From Lysobacter sp. (GTDB lineage Bacteria; Pseudomonadota; Gammaproteobacteria; Xanthomonadales; Xanthomonadaceae): a stretch of DNA of 64,000 bases. The stretch spans positions 1 to 64,000 of the forward strand of contig DAHUXS010000011.1 in NCBI GenBank assembly GCA_027306995.1, given 5' to 3'. The notes under the pieces were generated by a model. The model saw only the letters and a program-made list of their open reading frames with translations, did not search any database and was not told the DNA's origin. Each line of letters begins with the position of its first letter. The stretch's first letter is position 1. A program made the position numbers and the translations under genes. Below are positions 1 through 7,935 of this stretch, in pieces.

Positions 1-1
1 G

Positions 2-940
2 ACCGCGTTGGCGGAAAAGGACAAGCTCGATATCCGCCTCGCCGCTGAACTCGGCGCCGACTTTCTCGCCGTGTCCTTTGCCAAGTCCGCCGCCGACATG
101 ATCGAGAGCCGCAAGCTGTTGCGCGCCGCGGGCGGCAGCGCGGCGCTGGTGGCCAAGATCGAGCGCGCCGAGGCGATTGCGGCACTGGGCGAAATCATCG
201 AGGCCTCCGACGCGGTGATGGTCGCCCGCGGCGACCTCGGCGTGGAGATCGGCGATGCCGAGCTGCCCGGCATCCAGAAGAAGATCATCCGCGAGGCGCT
301 GTCGCGCAACAAGGCGGTGATCACAGCCACGCAGATGATGCAGTCGATGGTCGAATCGCCGATTCCCACGCGCGCCGAAGTGCTCGATGTCGCCAACGCC
401 GTGCTCGACGGCACCGACGCGGTGATGCTGTCGCAGGAAACCGCCGCCGGCCAGTATCCGGTGCGCGCGGTGGAAGCGATGGCGCGCATCTGCATCGGCG
501 CCGAGAAGCAGTTCAACAGCGACACCAACTATGAAGGCGCGCAGCGCGACCTTGACCGCGTCGACAACGCGATCGCGATGGCGACGATGTTCCTGACCCA
601 GCACATTCCGGTCGAGGCGATCATCGCCCTGACCGAATCCGGCGGTACCGCGCGCTATCTGTCGCGCTTCCGTTCGCCGGTGCCGATCTACGCCTTCTCC
701 CGCCATGCCGACGCCCGCCGCCGGATGTCGCTGATGCGCGACGTGTTCCCGATCGCCTTCGACAGTCGCGGCCTGTTTGCTGGCCAGGCCGCCCGCCAGG
801 CCATCCGCCACCTGCTGGACGACGGCTTGCTGGACGAGGGACAGCGCGTGCTGTTCACCAGCGGCGAGAGCATGCACCAGCACGGCTCCACCAATACCCT
901 GCGGGTGATCGAGGTCAGCAAGACCATGCCGACCGCCTGA
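2..940 (+). CDS. pyk: Pyruvate kinase, C-terminal part (5' end outside window)
   Basis: Last glycolytic step in the cytoplasm: PEP + ADP to pyruvate + ATP. The reading frame is open to the window edge and reads ALAEKDKLDIRLAAELGADF, so the TTG at 8 is an internal codon and not the start. Visible pyruvate kinase signatures are AKIERAEA, MVARGDLGVE (metal and substrate binding), ATQMMQSMVESPIPTRAEV and DAVMLSQETAAG, followed by the C-terminal regulatory domain ending at TVRVIEV-like NTLRVIEVSKTM. About 312 residues remain of a usual 470-490. No gene is directly coupled downstream; the aldolase gene of the same pathway lies 0.8 kb away. Assignment is secure. Confidence 0.95.
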   Translation, partial: TALAEKDKLDIRLAAELGADFLAVSFAKSAADMIESRKLLRAAGGSAALVAKIERAEAIAALGEIIEASDAVMVARGDLGVEIGDAELPGIQKKIIREALSRNKAVITATQMMQSMVESPIPTRAEVLDVANAVLDGTDAVMLSQETAAGQYPVRAVEAMARICIGAEKQFNSDTNYEGAQRDLDRVDNAIAMATMFLTQHIPVEAIIALTESGGTARYLSRFRSPVPIYAFSRHADARRRMSLMRDVFPIAFDSRGLFAGQAARQAIRHLLDDGLLDEGQRVLFTSGESMHQHGSTNTLRVIEVSKTMPTA

Positions 941-1023
941 CCGGAATAGTGCACGCGTTCGGATTTGACCGGCTAATCGACAGGTGTTATTAGGGAGATC
1001 CGGTCGATAGGGGAGATGTCGCT

Positions 1024-1707
1024 ATGAATGTTCGAGCCCTGCTTTTGGCAATCATGGCTGCAACCGCGCTGCCCGCAGTTGCAACCGATCGAATCCCCAT
1101 TGCCGATGAGGGTGCGACAAGCGCCCGATGGGTGCCGGTCGCAGGAACCATGGCCACGCCCGTATATCCTGAGGGCCATGCCCAAGATCAACAGCAGGTC
1201 TGCCTGACGGTCGGCTATTTGCTGAATGCGGATGGACACACCTCTGATTTTGCGTTGCTGAAGTCCTGGAATTCCAAGGGCAATTTGCGGCCCGACAATC
1301 CGCTATGGGCAGCATTCGCCGGAAGTGCCGCGCGAGCGCTGGCCCAATGGCAGTTTGTGCCCAAGCCGGAAATTACCTCGCCCGCTCCGGTATACACGGC
1401 CGCGACCTTCGTTTTCGGGTCTGGCGATGCAGCGGCCACGCGTGCGCACTGTATGATCCCGGATCTTGCTGCACGACTGGTCGAGTTGCGGCGTGACGCG
1501 CGCGCGAGCAGGATGATGGCGGGCGGTATTTTCTCCAGGCTCGATATCAGCCGTGACCTGCAATTGAAATATGAGATTGCGGAACAGCAAGCCTTGGCAC
1601 GAGATAGCCAGAGGCAGGAGACGTTGGCGAGACAGGACCAGTTGGACGAAATGCTGCGGCAACAGATGGCGCAGCGAACCCAGCAGGGGTCTTCAGGCAA
1701 CAAGTGA
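1024..1707 (+). CDS. Secreted protein with a TonB C-terminal-like domain, function unknown
   Basis: The 227-residue product starts with a plain signal peptide (MNVRALLLAIMAATALPAVA). Residues about 38-130 resemble the TonB C-terminal fold: an opening TPVYPEG, a VCLTVGYLLNADGHTSDF strand pair and a closing ALAQWQFVPKP. There is no N-terminal membrane anchor or proline-rich spacer, so it is not a full energy transducer. The C-terminus (170-227) is a Gln/Arg-rich, probably coiled, tail. Base composition is lower than its neighbours: the line starting at 1561 has 30 G+C in 60. It is a single gene between pyk and the aldolase gene. I do not recognise a specific function; the TonB_C reading is inference from pattern only. 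Confidence 0.6.
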   Translation: MNVRALLLAIMAATALPAVATDRIPIADEGATSARWVPVAGTMATPVYPEGHAQDQQQVCLTVGYLLNADGHTSDFALLKSWNSKGNLRPDNPLWAAFAGSAARALAQWQFVPKPEITSPAPVYTAATFVFGSGDAAATRAHCMIPDLAARLVELRRDARASRMMAGGIFSRLDISRDLQLKYEIAEQQALARDSQRQETLARQDQLDEMLRQQMAQRTQQGSSGNK

Positions 1708-1745
1708 CCTTGGCCGGCAGACCCGATCGAAACCCGGGCGCGGGC

Positions 1746-1751
1746 TATAAT
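1746..1751 (+). promoter_or_regulatory. -10 box (TATAAT) of the aldolase gene
   Basis: A perfect TATAAT lies 32 bases before the aldolase ATG in a GC-rich setting. No good -35 box is seen at 16-18 bp upstream, so the promoter may be extended or activator-dependent. Confidence 0.5.
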
Positions 1752-1782
1752 TGCGTTTTCCCGCGCCAGGACGCCAAACGCA

Positions 1783-2790
1783 ATGAGCATCGAACAGCTT
1801 GCCGAAACCGCCCGTGCGATGGTCGCGCCGGGCAAGGGCATCATCGCCATCGACGAATCCGCAGCGACCTGCCAGAAGCGCTTCGACGGCGTCGGCATTG
1901 CCAGCACCGAAGAGAACCGTCGCGCCTATCGCGAGCTGCTGCTGACCGTGCCCAAGGTGAACGATTACCTGGCCGGCGCCATCCTGTTCGACGAAACCAT
2001 CCGCCAGTCCACCAAGGATGGCGTGCCGTTCGCCAAGTACATGGCCGACCACGGCATGATCCCGGGCATCAAGGTCGACAAGGGCACCGTGCCGCTGGCC
2101 GGCTTCCCGGGCGAGCTGGTGACCGAAGGCCTCGATGGCCTGCGCGCCCGCCTGCAGGAGTACTACAAGCTCGGTGCGCGCTTCGCCAAGTGGCGCGCGG
2201 TGATCAACATCGGCGAGGACATCCCCTCCGGCACCTGCATCGAGGCCAACAGCCAGGCGCTGGCCCGCTATGCCGCGCTGTGCCAGGAGCAGGGCATCGT
2301 GCCGATGGTCGAGCCGGAAGTGCTGATGGACGGCAGCCACGACATCGAGACCTGCTACGAAGTCACTGAAGTGACCCTGCGTTCGCTGTTCGATGCGCTG
2401 TACCAGCACAACGTCGCGCTGGAAGGCACCATCCTCAAGGCGTCGATGGTCGTGCCCGGCAAGGATTGCCCGGACCAGGCCAGCGTCGAGGAAGTGGCCG
2501 AAGCCACCCTGATGTGCCTGAAGTCGACCGTGCCGGCGATCCTGCCGGGCATCGTGTTCCTGTCTGGCGGCCAGAGCGATGAAGCCGCGACCGCGCATCT
2601 CGATGCGATGAACCGCATGGGCCCGAACCCGTGGCCGCTGTCGTTCTCCTACGGTCGCGCCATGCAGCAGGCCGCGCTGAAGCTGTGGGCGCAGGACATG
2701 ACCGGCAACTGGGCCAAGGCGCAAGACACCGTGTATGCCCGCGCCAAGGACAATGGCCTGGCTGCGCTGGGTCAGTGGAAGAAAGCCTGA
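1783..2790 (+). CDS. fda: Class I fructose-bisphosphate aldolase
   Basis: Cleaves or forms fructose 1,6-bisphosphate by a Schiff-base mechanism without metal. The 335-residue protein is of the eukaryote-like class I family (GKGIIAIDESAATCQKRF near residues 18-35, KWRAVINIGEDIPSG, MVEPEVLMDG). The Schiff-base lysine is Lys219 in EGTILKASMVVPG. LPGIVFLSGGQS and NPWPLSFSYGRA are the phosphate-binding end of the barrel. It starts at ATG behind a TATAAT and ends just before a strong hairpin terminator, so it is a single-gene unit. Together with pyk it puts lower glycolysis/gluconeogenesis genes in this stretch. Confidence 0.95.
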   Translation: MSIEQLAETARAMVAPGKGIIAIDESAATCQKRFDGVGIASTEENRRAYRELLLTVPKVNDYLAGAILFDETIRQSTKDGVPFAKYMADHGMIPGIKVDKGTVPLAGFPGELVTEGLDGLRARLQEYYKLGARFAKWRAVINIGEDIPSGTCIEANSQALARYAALCQEQGIVPMVEPEVLMDGSHDIETCYEVTEVTLRSLFDALYQHNVALEGTILKASMVVPGKDCPDQASVEEVAEATLMCLKSTVPAILPGIVFLSGGQSDEAATAHLDAMNRMGPNPWPLSFSYGRAMQQAALKLWAQDMTGNWAKAQDTVYARAKDNGLAALGQWKKA

Positions 2791-2810
2791 TTCTTGCTTG
2801 ACCGTCATCG

Positions 2811-2843
2811 AAAACGCCGGCCGATGCCGGCGTTTTTGTTTTT
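2811..2843 (+). terminator. Rho-independent terminator after the aldolase gene
   Basis: Perfect 9-bp stem AACGCCGGC / GCCGGCGTT at 2813-2821 and 2826-2834 with loop CGAT, followed by a T-rich run (TTTGTTTTT). Confidence 0.9.
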
Positions 2844-2949
2844 ACCGGTGAATGCCACTTCGTAACGTCGCGACCAGCCGAGGGTTGACGGTTCGCATCC
2901 ATGCCTAAAGTCACGGGTGCGTCATCCTTCATCCGCATAAAATTGCCGG

Positions 2950-4038
2950 ATGAATTTCCGCGCAGAATCGACGTTCCGGCTCTGGGCCGGTGGAATGATC
3001 GTGGGCCTGATGCTTGCAGGCTGCCACCGCGATGGCGATGCCGGCAAGGCCGGCGCGCAAGGCGGCGGCAACCAGCCAATCGAGGTGGTGATCCAGCCCG
3101 TCAGCCTGCAGCCGTGGACGGATACGTTGCAGGCGCTGGGCACGGTCAAGGCGCATGAATCGGTGACGGTGACCGCCAAGGTCAGCGAAACCGTGGACAA
3201 GGTGCATTTCGAAAGCGGGCAGTGGGTGAACCGCGGCGCGCCGCTGGTCACGCTGACTGGCCAGCAGCAGCAAGCGGCGCTCGCGGCCGCGGCAGCCGCA
3301 GCCAAGGAAGCCGACACGCTGTATCAGCGCCAGTCGCAACTCGCCGCGCAGCAGTTGATCGCGAAGTCGATGCTCGATACCCAGAAGGCGACGCGTGACG
3401 CCGCCATCGCCCAGGTGCAGCAGATCCGCGCCAATCTTTCCGATCGCGTGATCCGCGCGCCGTTCTCCGGTCTGCTCGGCCTGCGTCAGGTGAGTCCGGG
3501 CACGCTGGTGACGCCGGGGACGGCGATCGCCACGCTCGACGACGTCTCGCGCGTCTATGTCGATTTCCCGGTGCCGGAAACCGAATTGGCGAACGTGGCA
3601 TCGGGACAGGCAGTCGGCGGAACGACGCAGGCGTATCCCGGTCGTGAATTTGCCGGTACGGTGCAGACCTCGGCCGGGCGCCTGGATACCGGTTCGCGCG
3701 CGATGACGGTACGCGGAGATTTTCCCAATTCCGATCATGCATTGAAGCCGGGCATGCTGGTGAACGTCGAGGTCACGCGCGGCACGCATCCGGCCATCGT
3801 CGTGCCCGAACTCGCGGTGATGCAGGTCGGTTCGCAGACTTTCGTCTGGCGCGTCACCCCCGCGGGCAAGGCGCAGAAGGTCGAAGTCGAAGTCGGAGGA
3901 CGCATCCCCGGCAAGACGATGATCCGCACGGGACTCAACGCCGGTGACCGCATCGTGGTCGATGGCGTTGGCAAGGTGAAGGCGGACGCCACGCTCAAGG
4001 CCGCGGCGCCTGCCGCCGCCGGGGCCGAGAAGAAGTGA
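2950..4038 (+). CDS. RND efflux periplasmic adaptor (membrane fusion protein), lipoprotein
   Basis: Periplasmic adaptor that links an inner-membrane RND pump to an outer-membrane channel. The 362-residue protein has an N-terminal membrane segment ending in a lipobox-like LMLAGC, so it is probably acylated at about Cys25. A barrel-sandwich (lipoyl) half follows (LGTVKAHESVTVTAKVSETV), then an Ala/Gln-rich helical hairpin at about residues 98-155 (QQQQAALAAAAAAAKEADTL), the second lipoyl half (VIRAPFSGLLGLRQVSPG) and the beta-barrel and membrane-proximal domains. Its TGA overlaps the GTG of the pump gene by 4 bases (GTGA), implying translational coupling. No outer-membrane channel gene is adjacent. 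Substrate not predictable. Confidence 0.93.
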   Translation: MNFRAESTFRLWAGGMIVGLMLAGCHRDGDAGKAGAQGGGNQPIEVVIQPVSLQPWTDTLQALGTVKAHESVTVTAKVSETVDKVHFESGQWVNRGAPLVTLTGQQQQAALAAAAAAAKEADTLYQRQSQLAAQQLIAKSMLDTQKATRDAAIAQVQQIRANLSDRVIRAPFSGLLGLRQVSPGTLVTPGTAIATLDDVSRVYVDFPVPETELANVASGQAVGGTTQAYPGREFAGTVQTSAGRLDTGSRAMTVRGDFPNSDHALKPGMLVNVEVTRGTHPAIVVPELAVMQVGSQTFVWRVTPAGKAQKVEVEVGGRIPGKTMIRTGLNAGDRIVVDGVGKVKADATLKAAAPAAAGAEKK

Positions 4039-7000
4039 AGCTGTCCGACGTCTCCATCAAGCGGCCGGTGCTGGCCGTGGTGATGAGCCTGCTGCTGGTG
4101 GTGCTGGGCGTGATGTCGTTCATGCGCCTGACGCTGCGCGAACTGCCGGCGATCGATCCGCCGATCGTGTCGGTGCAGGTGGATTACCCGGGCGCATCGT
4201 CGAGCGTGGTGGAGACGCGCATCACCAAGGTCCTCGAAGACAGCATGGCGGGCATCGAAGGCATCAATACCATCGATTCCACCAGCCAGAACGGCAGCTC
4301 GCGCATCAGCATCGAGTTCCTGCCAACGCGCGACATCGAAGGCGCCGCCAACGACGTCCGCAACGCGGTGAGTCGCGTCGCCGGCGACATTCCGCCAGAA
4401 GCGCGCCCACCGGAAATCACCAAGGTCGAGAGCGATTCCGATCCGATCATCTGGTTCAACCTGCGTTCGTCCAACATGGACACGCTGCAGCTCACCGACT
4501 ACGCGACGCGCTACATCGTCAATCGTTTCTCCAGCCTGCCCGGTGTCGCCACGGTGCGCGTGGGCGGTGGCCAGACCTATGCGATGCGCATCTGGCTCGA
4601 CCATGACGCGATGGCCGCGCGCGGCATCACTATTCCCGATGTCGAGGCGGCGCTGCAGCAGGAGAACGTCGAACTCGGCGCTGGCCATCTCGAATCGAAG
4701 GATCGCGACTTCATCCTGCGGGTGATGCGCGACTACACCACGCCGGAAGCCTTCGCGCAGTTGCCGGTGACGCGCGGAAATGACGGTTACGTCGTCAAGC
4801 TTGGTGACATCGCCACGGTGAAGCAGGAATCGGCGGAACGCCGCGCCTGGTACCACAGCAACGGCGAGCCGGCGATCGGCCTCGGCATCGTCAAGACTTC
4901 GACCGCCAACAGCCTCGATGTCGCCAGGGCGGCGCAGGCCGAAGCCGACCGCATCCGTTCCAGCTTGCCGGGCGGCGCCGACATCTACGTCGCCTTCGAC
5001 AACACCACCTTCATTTCCGCGGCGGTCGAGCGCGTCTACGGCACGCTGATCGAAGCGGTGATCCTGGTGCTGGTGGTGATCTGGCTGTTCCTCGGCAGCG
5101 TGCGCGCGGCATTGATCCCGGCGGTGACGGTGCCGGTGTGTCTGATCGCGTCGTTCATCGCGTTGTACGCGTTCGGATTCTCGATCAACCTGCTGACGCT
5201 GCTGGCATTGGTGTTGTGCATCGGCCTGGTGGTGGACGACGCCATCGTGGTGGTGGAGAACATCCAGCGCCGCGTCGATCTTGGCGAACCGGCGCTGGTC
5301 GCGGCAAAGCGCGGCACTGCCCAGGTCGCGTTCGCGGTGCTGGCGACGACCGCGGTGCTGATCGCGGTGTTCCTGCCGGTCGGTTTCCTGCAGGGCAATA
5401 CCGGTCGCCTGTTCCGCGAGCTGTCGGTGGCGATGGCGGCCGCGGTGGCGATCTCCGCCTTCGTCGCGTTGACGCTGACGCCGATGATGGCGTCGAAACT
5501 GCTGAAGCCGCATACCGGTCCGCACGCGGTGCATTCCAATCGCGTCAGCGAATGGTTGAACGCGCGCTTCACCCGCATGGCCGATGCCTATCGTGGCCTG
5601 CTCACGCGCGTGGTCGGCCGCACCTGGCTGTTCGCCGGCTTGATGGTCGGCGCGCTGGTGGCGACGGTGCTGCTGTTCAAGGCGCTGCCAAGCGAACTCG
5701 CGCCTGCGGAAGACCGCGGCACCTTCCAGATCATGGCGGAAGGCCCGGAAGGCGCGAGCTTCGATTACACCGTCGCGCAGATGAAGAAGGTCGAGCAGGT
5801 GCTGCTCGACGAAACCGGTCCCGGCAAGCCGCTGGAACGCGCCAATCCGCGCGTGCCCGGCAGTTTCGGCCCGAGCGAGGACATGTACATCGGTCGCGCC
5901 AGCGTCTTCCTCAAGGACTGGAAGGAGCGCAAGCAGAGCACCGCCGACGTGGCCGCCGAACTGCAGAAGAAGCTGTCGGCGATCACCAGCGTGAAGTCGC
6001 GCACGATGCTCAGCGGCGGCCTGGTGCGCACGCGCGGCCAGCCGTTCCAGTTGGTGTTGGGTGGCCCCGACTACGCCGAACTGGCGCAGTGGCGCGACAT
6101 CCTGATGGCGAAGATCAACCAGTATCCCGGCTTGAACGGCGTCGATTCCGACTACAAGGAAACGCGTCCGCAGATGCGGGTGATCATCGACCATGCGCGC
6201 GCGGCCGACCTCGGCGTGACCGCGCAGGCGATCGGTGGCGCGCTGCAGGCGCTGATGGGCGGCGAGCGCATGACCACCTTCGTCGACGACGGCCAGGAAT
6301 ACGACGTGATGTTGCAGGCCGGTCGCGACGCGCGCGATTCGATCGCCGACCTCAACAACATCCAGGTGCGTTCCAAGACCGGCACGCTGGTGCCGTTGTC
6401 CAACCTGGTGACGCTGAAGGAAGTCGCCGAACCGGGCTCGCTGGCGCGCTTCAACCGCCTGCGCTCGATCACGATTTCCGCTGGTCTCGCGCCGGGTGCG
6501 CGTTTGGGCGATGCGGTGGCGTGGGCGCAGAAGACGGTGAAGGAATCGCTGCCGGAGCACGCGCAGATCAGCTGGAAGGGCGAGTCGCGCGAACTGCAGC
6601 AATCGGGTGGTGAAGTGCTGATCACCTTTGCGCTGGCGCTGCTGATCGTCTATCTGGCGCTCGGCGCGCAGTTCGAAAGCTTCCTGCATCCGCTGGTGAT
6701 CATGCTGACGGTGCCGCTGGGCGTGCTCGGTGCGCTGATCGGCTTGTGGGTTACTGGCGGCACGCTCAACCTGTTCTCGCAGATCGGCATCGTGATGCTG
6801 GTCGGTCTCGCCGCCAAGAACGGCATCCTGATCGTCGAATTCGCGAATCAATTGCGCGACGAGGGCCGCAGCGTGCGCGACGCCATCATCGAATCGGCAT
6901 CGATTCGCCTGCGCCCGATCCTGATGACCTCGATCGCGACGGTGATGGGCGCGATTCCGCTGATCGTTGCCGGTGGCCCGGGTTCGGCCAGCCGCGCCAC

Positions 7001-7169
7001 CATCGGCGTGGTCGTGGTGTTCGGCGTCTCGGTGTCGACGCTGCTGTCGCTGTTCGTGATCCCGGCGTTCTACCTGGTGATCGCGCCGCATACGCACTCG
7101 CCGGAAGCGATCGCGCACGAACTCGATAAACTGGAAGCCGAAACCCCGAACGTGGGCGGTCATGCCTGA
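4035..7169 (+). CDS. RND multidrug efflux pump, inner-membrane permease
   Basis: Proton-driven drug/metabolite exporter of the HAE1 (AcrB/MdtB/MexB-like) family, 1044 residues. The start is GTG (MKLSDVSIKRPVLAVVMSLL), overlapping the adaptor stop. There are 12 membrane segments, two large periplasmic porter loops, and the proton-relay aspartate pair Asp401-Asp402 in IGLVVDDAIVVVENI. Duplicated halves are visible: MLVGLAAKNGILIVEFANQLRDEG in the second half mirrors the relay helix of the first. The 3' end overlaps the next gene by 8 bases. This is a two-component operon (adaptor + pump) that must borrow an outer-membrane channel encoded elsewhere. Confidence 0.96.
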   Translation: MKLSDVSIKRPVLAVVMSLLLVVLGVMSFMRLTLRELPAIDPPIVSVQVDYPGASSSVVETRITKVLEDSMAGIEGINTIDSTSQNGSSRISIEFLPTRDIEGAANDVRNAVSRVAGDIPPEARPPEITKVESDSDPIIWFNLRSSNMDTLQLTDYATRYIVNRFSSLPGVATVRVGGGQTYAMRIWLDHDAMAARGITIPDVEAALQQENVELGAGHLESKDRDFILRVMRDYTTPEAFAQLPVTRGNDGYVVKLGDIATVKQESAERRAWYHSNGEPAIGLGIVKTSTANSLDVARAAQAEADRIRSSLPGGADIYVAFDNTTFISAAVERVYGTLIEAVILVLVVIWLFLGSVRAALIPAVTVPVCLIASFIALYAFGFSINLLTLLALVLCIGLVVDDAIVVVENIQRRVDLGEPALVAAKRGTAQVAFAVLATTAVLIAVFLPVGFLQGNTGRLFRELSVAMAAAVAISAFVALTLTPMMASKLLKPHTGPHAVHSNRVSEWLNARFTRMADAYRGLLTRVVGRTWLFAGLMVGALVATVLLFKALPSELAPAEDRGTFQIMAEGPEGASFDYTVAQMKKVEQVLLDETGPGKPLERANPRVPGSFGPSEDMYIGRASVFLKDWKERKQSTADVAAELQKKLSAITSVKSRTMLSGGLVRTRGQPFQLVLGGPDYAELAQWRDILMAKINQYPGLNGVDSDYKETRPQMRVIIDHARAADLGVTAQAIGGALQALMGGERMTTFVDDGQEYDVMLQAGRDARDSIADLNNIQVRSKTGTLVPLSNLVTLKEVAEPGSLARFNRLRSITISAGLAPGARLGDAVAWAQKTVKESLPEHAQISWKGESRELQQSGGEVLITFALALLIVYLALGAQFESFLHPLVIMLTVPLGVLGALIGLWVTGGTLNLFSQIGIVMLVGLAAKNGILIVEFANQLRDEGRSVRDAIIESASIRLRPILMTSIATVMGAIPLIVAGGPGSASRATIGVVVVFGVSVSTLLSLFVIPAFYLVIAPHTHSPEAIAHELDKLEAETPNVGGHA

Positions 7170-7905
7170 TCCAGCCATCACCCGCGAGTTGCGCATGTAC
7201 GGCGTCAACGCCGTGCGCGCCGTATTCGCGCAACGTCCGGAGGCGCTGCGCAAGCTGTGGCTGTCGGAGGAGCGCGTCGACGCGATGCGCGACGTGCTGA
7301 AGTGGTGCGCGTCGCATCGCGTCGGCTATCGCATCGTGCCCGATGACGACCTGCGCAAGCTCGCCGCGAGTTCGCATCACGAAGGCGTGGTCGCCGATGT
7401 CGTGCGTGCGCCGATGCCGCGTCTTGAAGAATGGCTGTCCACCCGTCCCGCCGGCCGCGATTGTGCGCTGTGGCTGGATGGCGTCGGCAATCCGCACAAC
7501 CTCGGCGCGATCCTGCGTAGTGCCGCGCATTTCGGCGTCGGCGCGTTGTTGATTCCGCGCGATTCCGACCTGCAGGTTTCCGGCGCGGCCGCACGCGTGG
7601 CCGAAGGTGGGGCCGAAGCGGTGACGCTGGTTCGTCTGCCGGCCGCCGATCGTGCGCTCTCGATGCTGCGGGATGCCGGTTACATCACTGCGGCAACCTT
7701 GGTCGATGGCGGCGACGACCTGTTCGCGCTGGACCTGCTGCAGCGACTGGTCTACGTGATGGGCGCGGAACAATCCGGCATGGATCGCGGACTGGCCGCG
7801 AGCTGCGATCTGCGCGTGTCGATTCCCGGCACCGGCGCGGTGGAAAGCTTGAATGTCGCGTCGGCGACGGCAGTGCTGTTGGCTGCCTGGGCCCGGAACA
7901 TCTGA
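7162..7905 (+). CDS. SpoU/TrmH-family RNA 2'-O-methyltransferase
   Basis: SAM-dependent RNA ribose methyltransferase of the SPOUT class, close to RlmB-type enzymes (247 residues). An N-terminal substrate-binding domain (MYGVNAVRAVFAQRPEALRKLWL) precedes the SPOUT knot with its three motifs: LWLDGVGNPHNLGAILRSA (motif 1), YVMGAEQSGMDRGL (motif 2) and LRVSIPGTGAVESLNVASA (motif 3). The start ATG lies inside the end of the pump gene (8-base overlap), so it is probably co-transcribed with the efflux genes. Another in-frame Met at about residue 12 could be used. The exact RNA target (23S G2251 or another) cannot be read from sequence. Confidence 0.9.
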   Translation: MPDPAITRELRMYGVNAVRAVFAQRPEALRKLWLSEERVDAMRDVLKWCASHRVGYRIVPDDDLRKLAASSHHEGVVADVVRAPMPRLEEWLSTRPAGRDCALWLDGVGNPHNLGAILRSAAHFGVGALLIPRDSDLQVSGAAARVAEGGAEAVTLVRLPAADRALSMLRDAGYITAATLVDGGDDLFALDLLQRLVYVMGAEQSGMDRGLAASCDLRVSIPGTGAVESLNVASATAVLLAAWARNI

Positions 7906-7925
7906 TTCATCGAATCAGATGTTCC
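7895..7925. terminator. Perfect 14-bp palindrome between convergent genes
   Basis: GGAACATCTGATTC (7895-7908) and its exact complement GAATCAGATGTTCC (7912-7925) flank a 3-base loop. It overlaps the stop codon of the methyltransferase gene and lies 11 bases before the stop of the convergent peptidase gene. No T-tract follows on either strand, so it may be a bidirectional terminator or an mRNA 3'-end-protecting hairpin. Confidence 0.65.
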
Positions 7926-7935
7926 CTTGGTTGAA

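Noticed and set aside
3735..7253. 1172-codon open frame on the minus strand
   Set aside because: It is the mirror of the RND pump gene; His/Arg/Gln-rich text, no known fold, and the plus-strand gene shows every RND motif.
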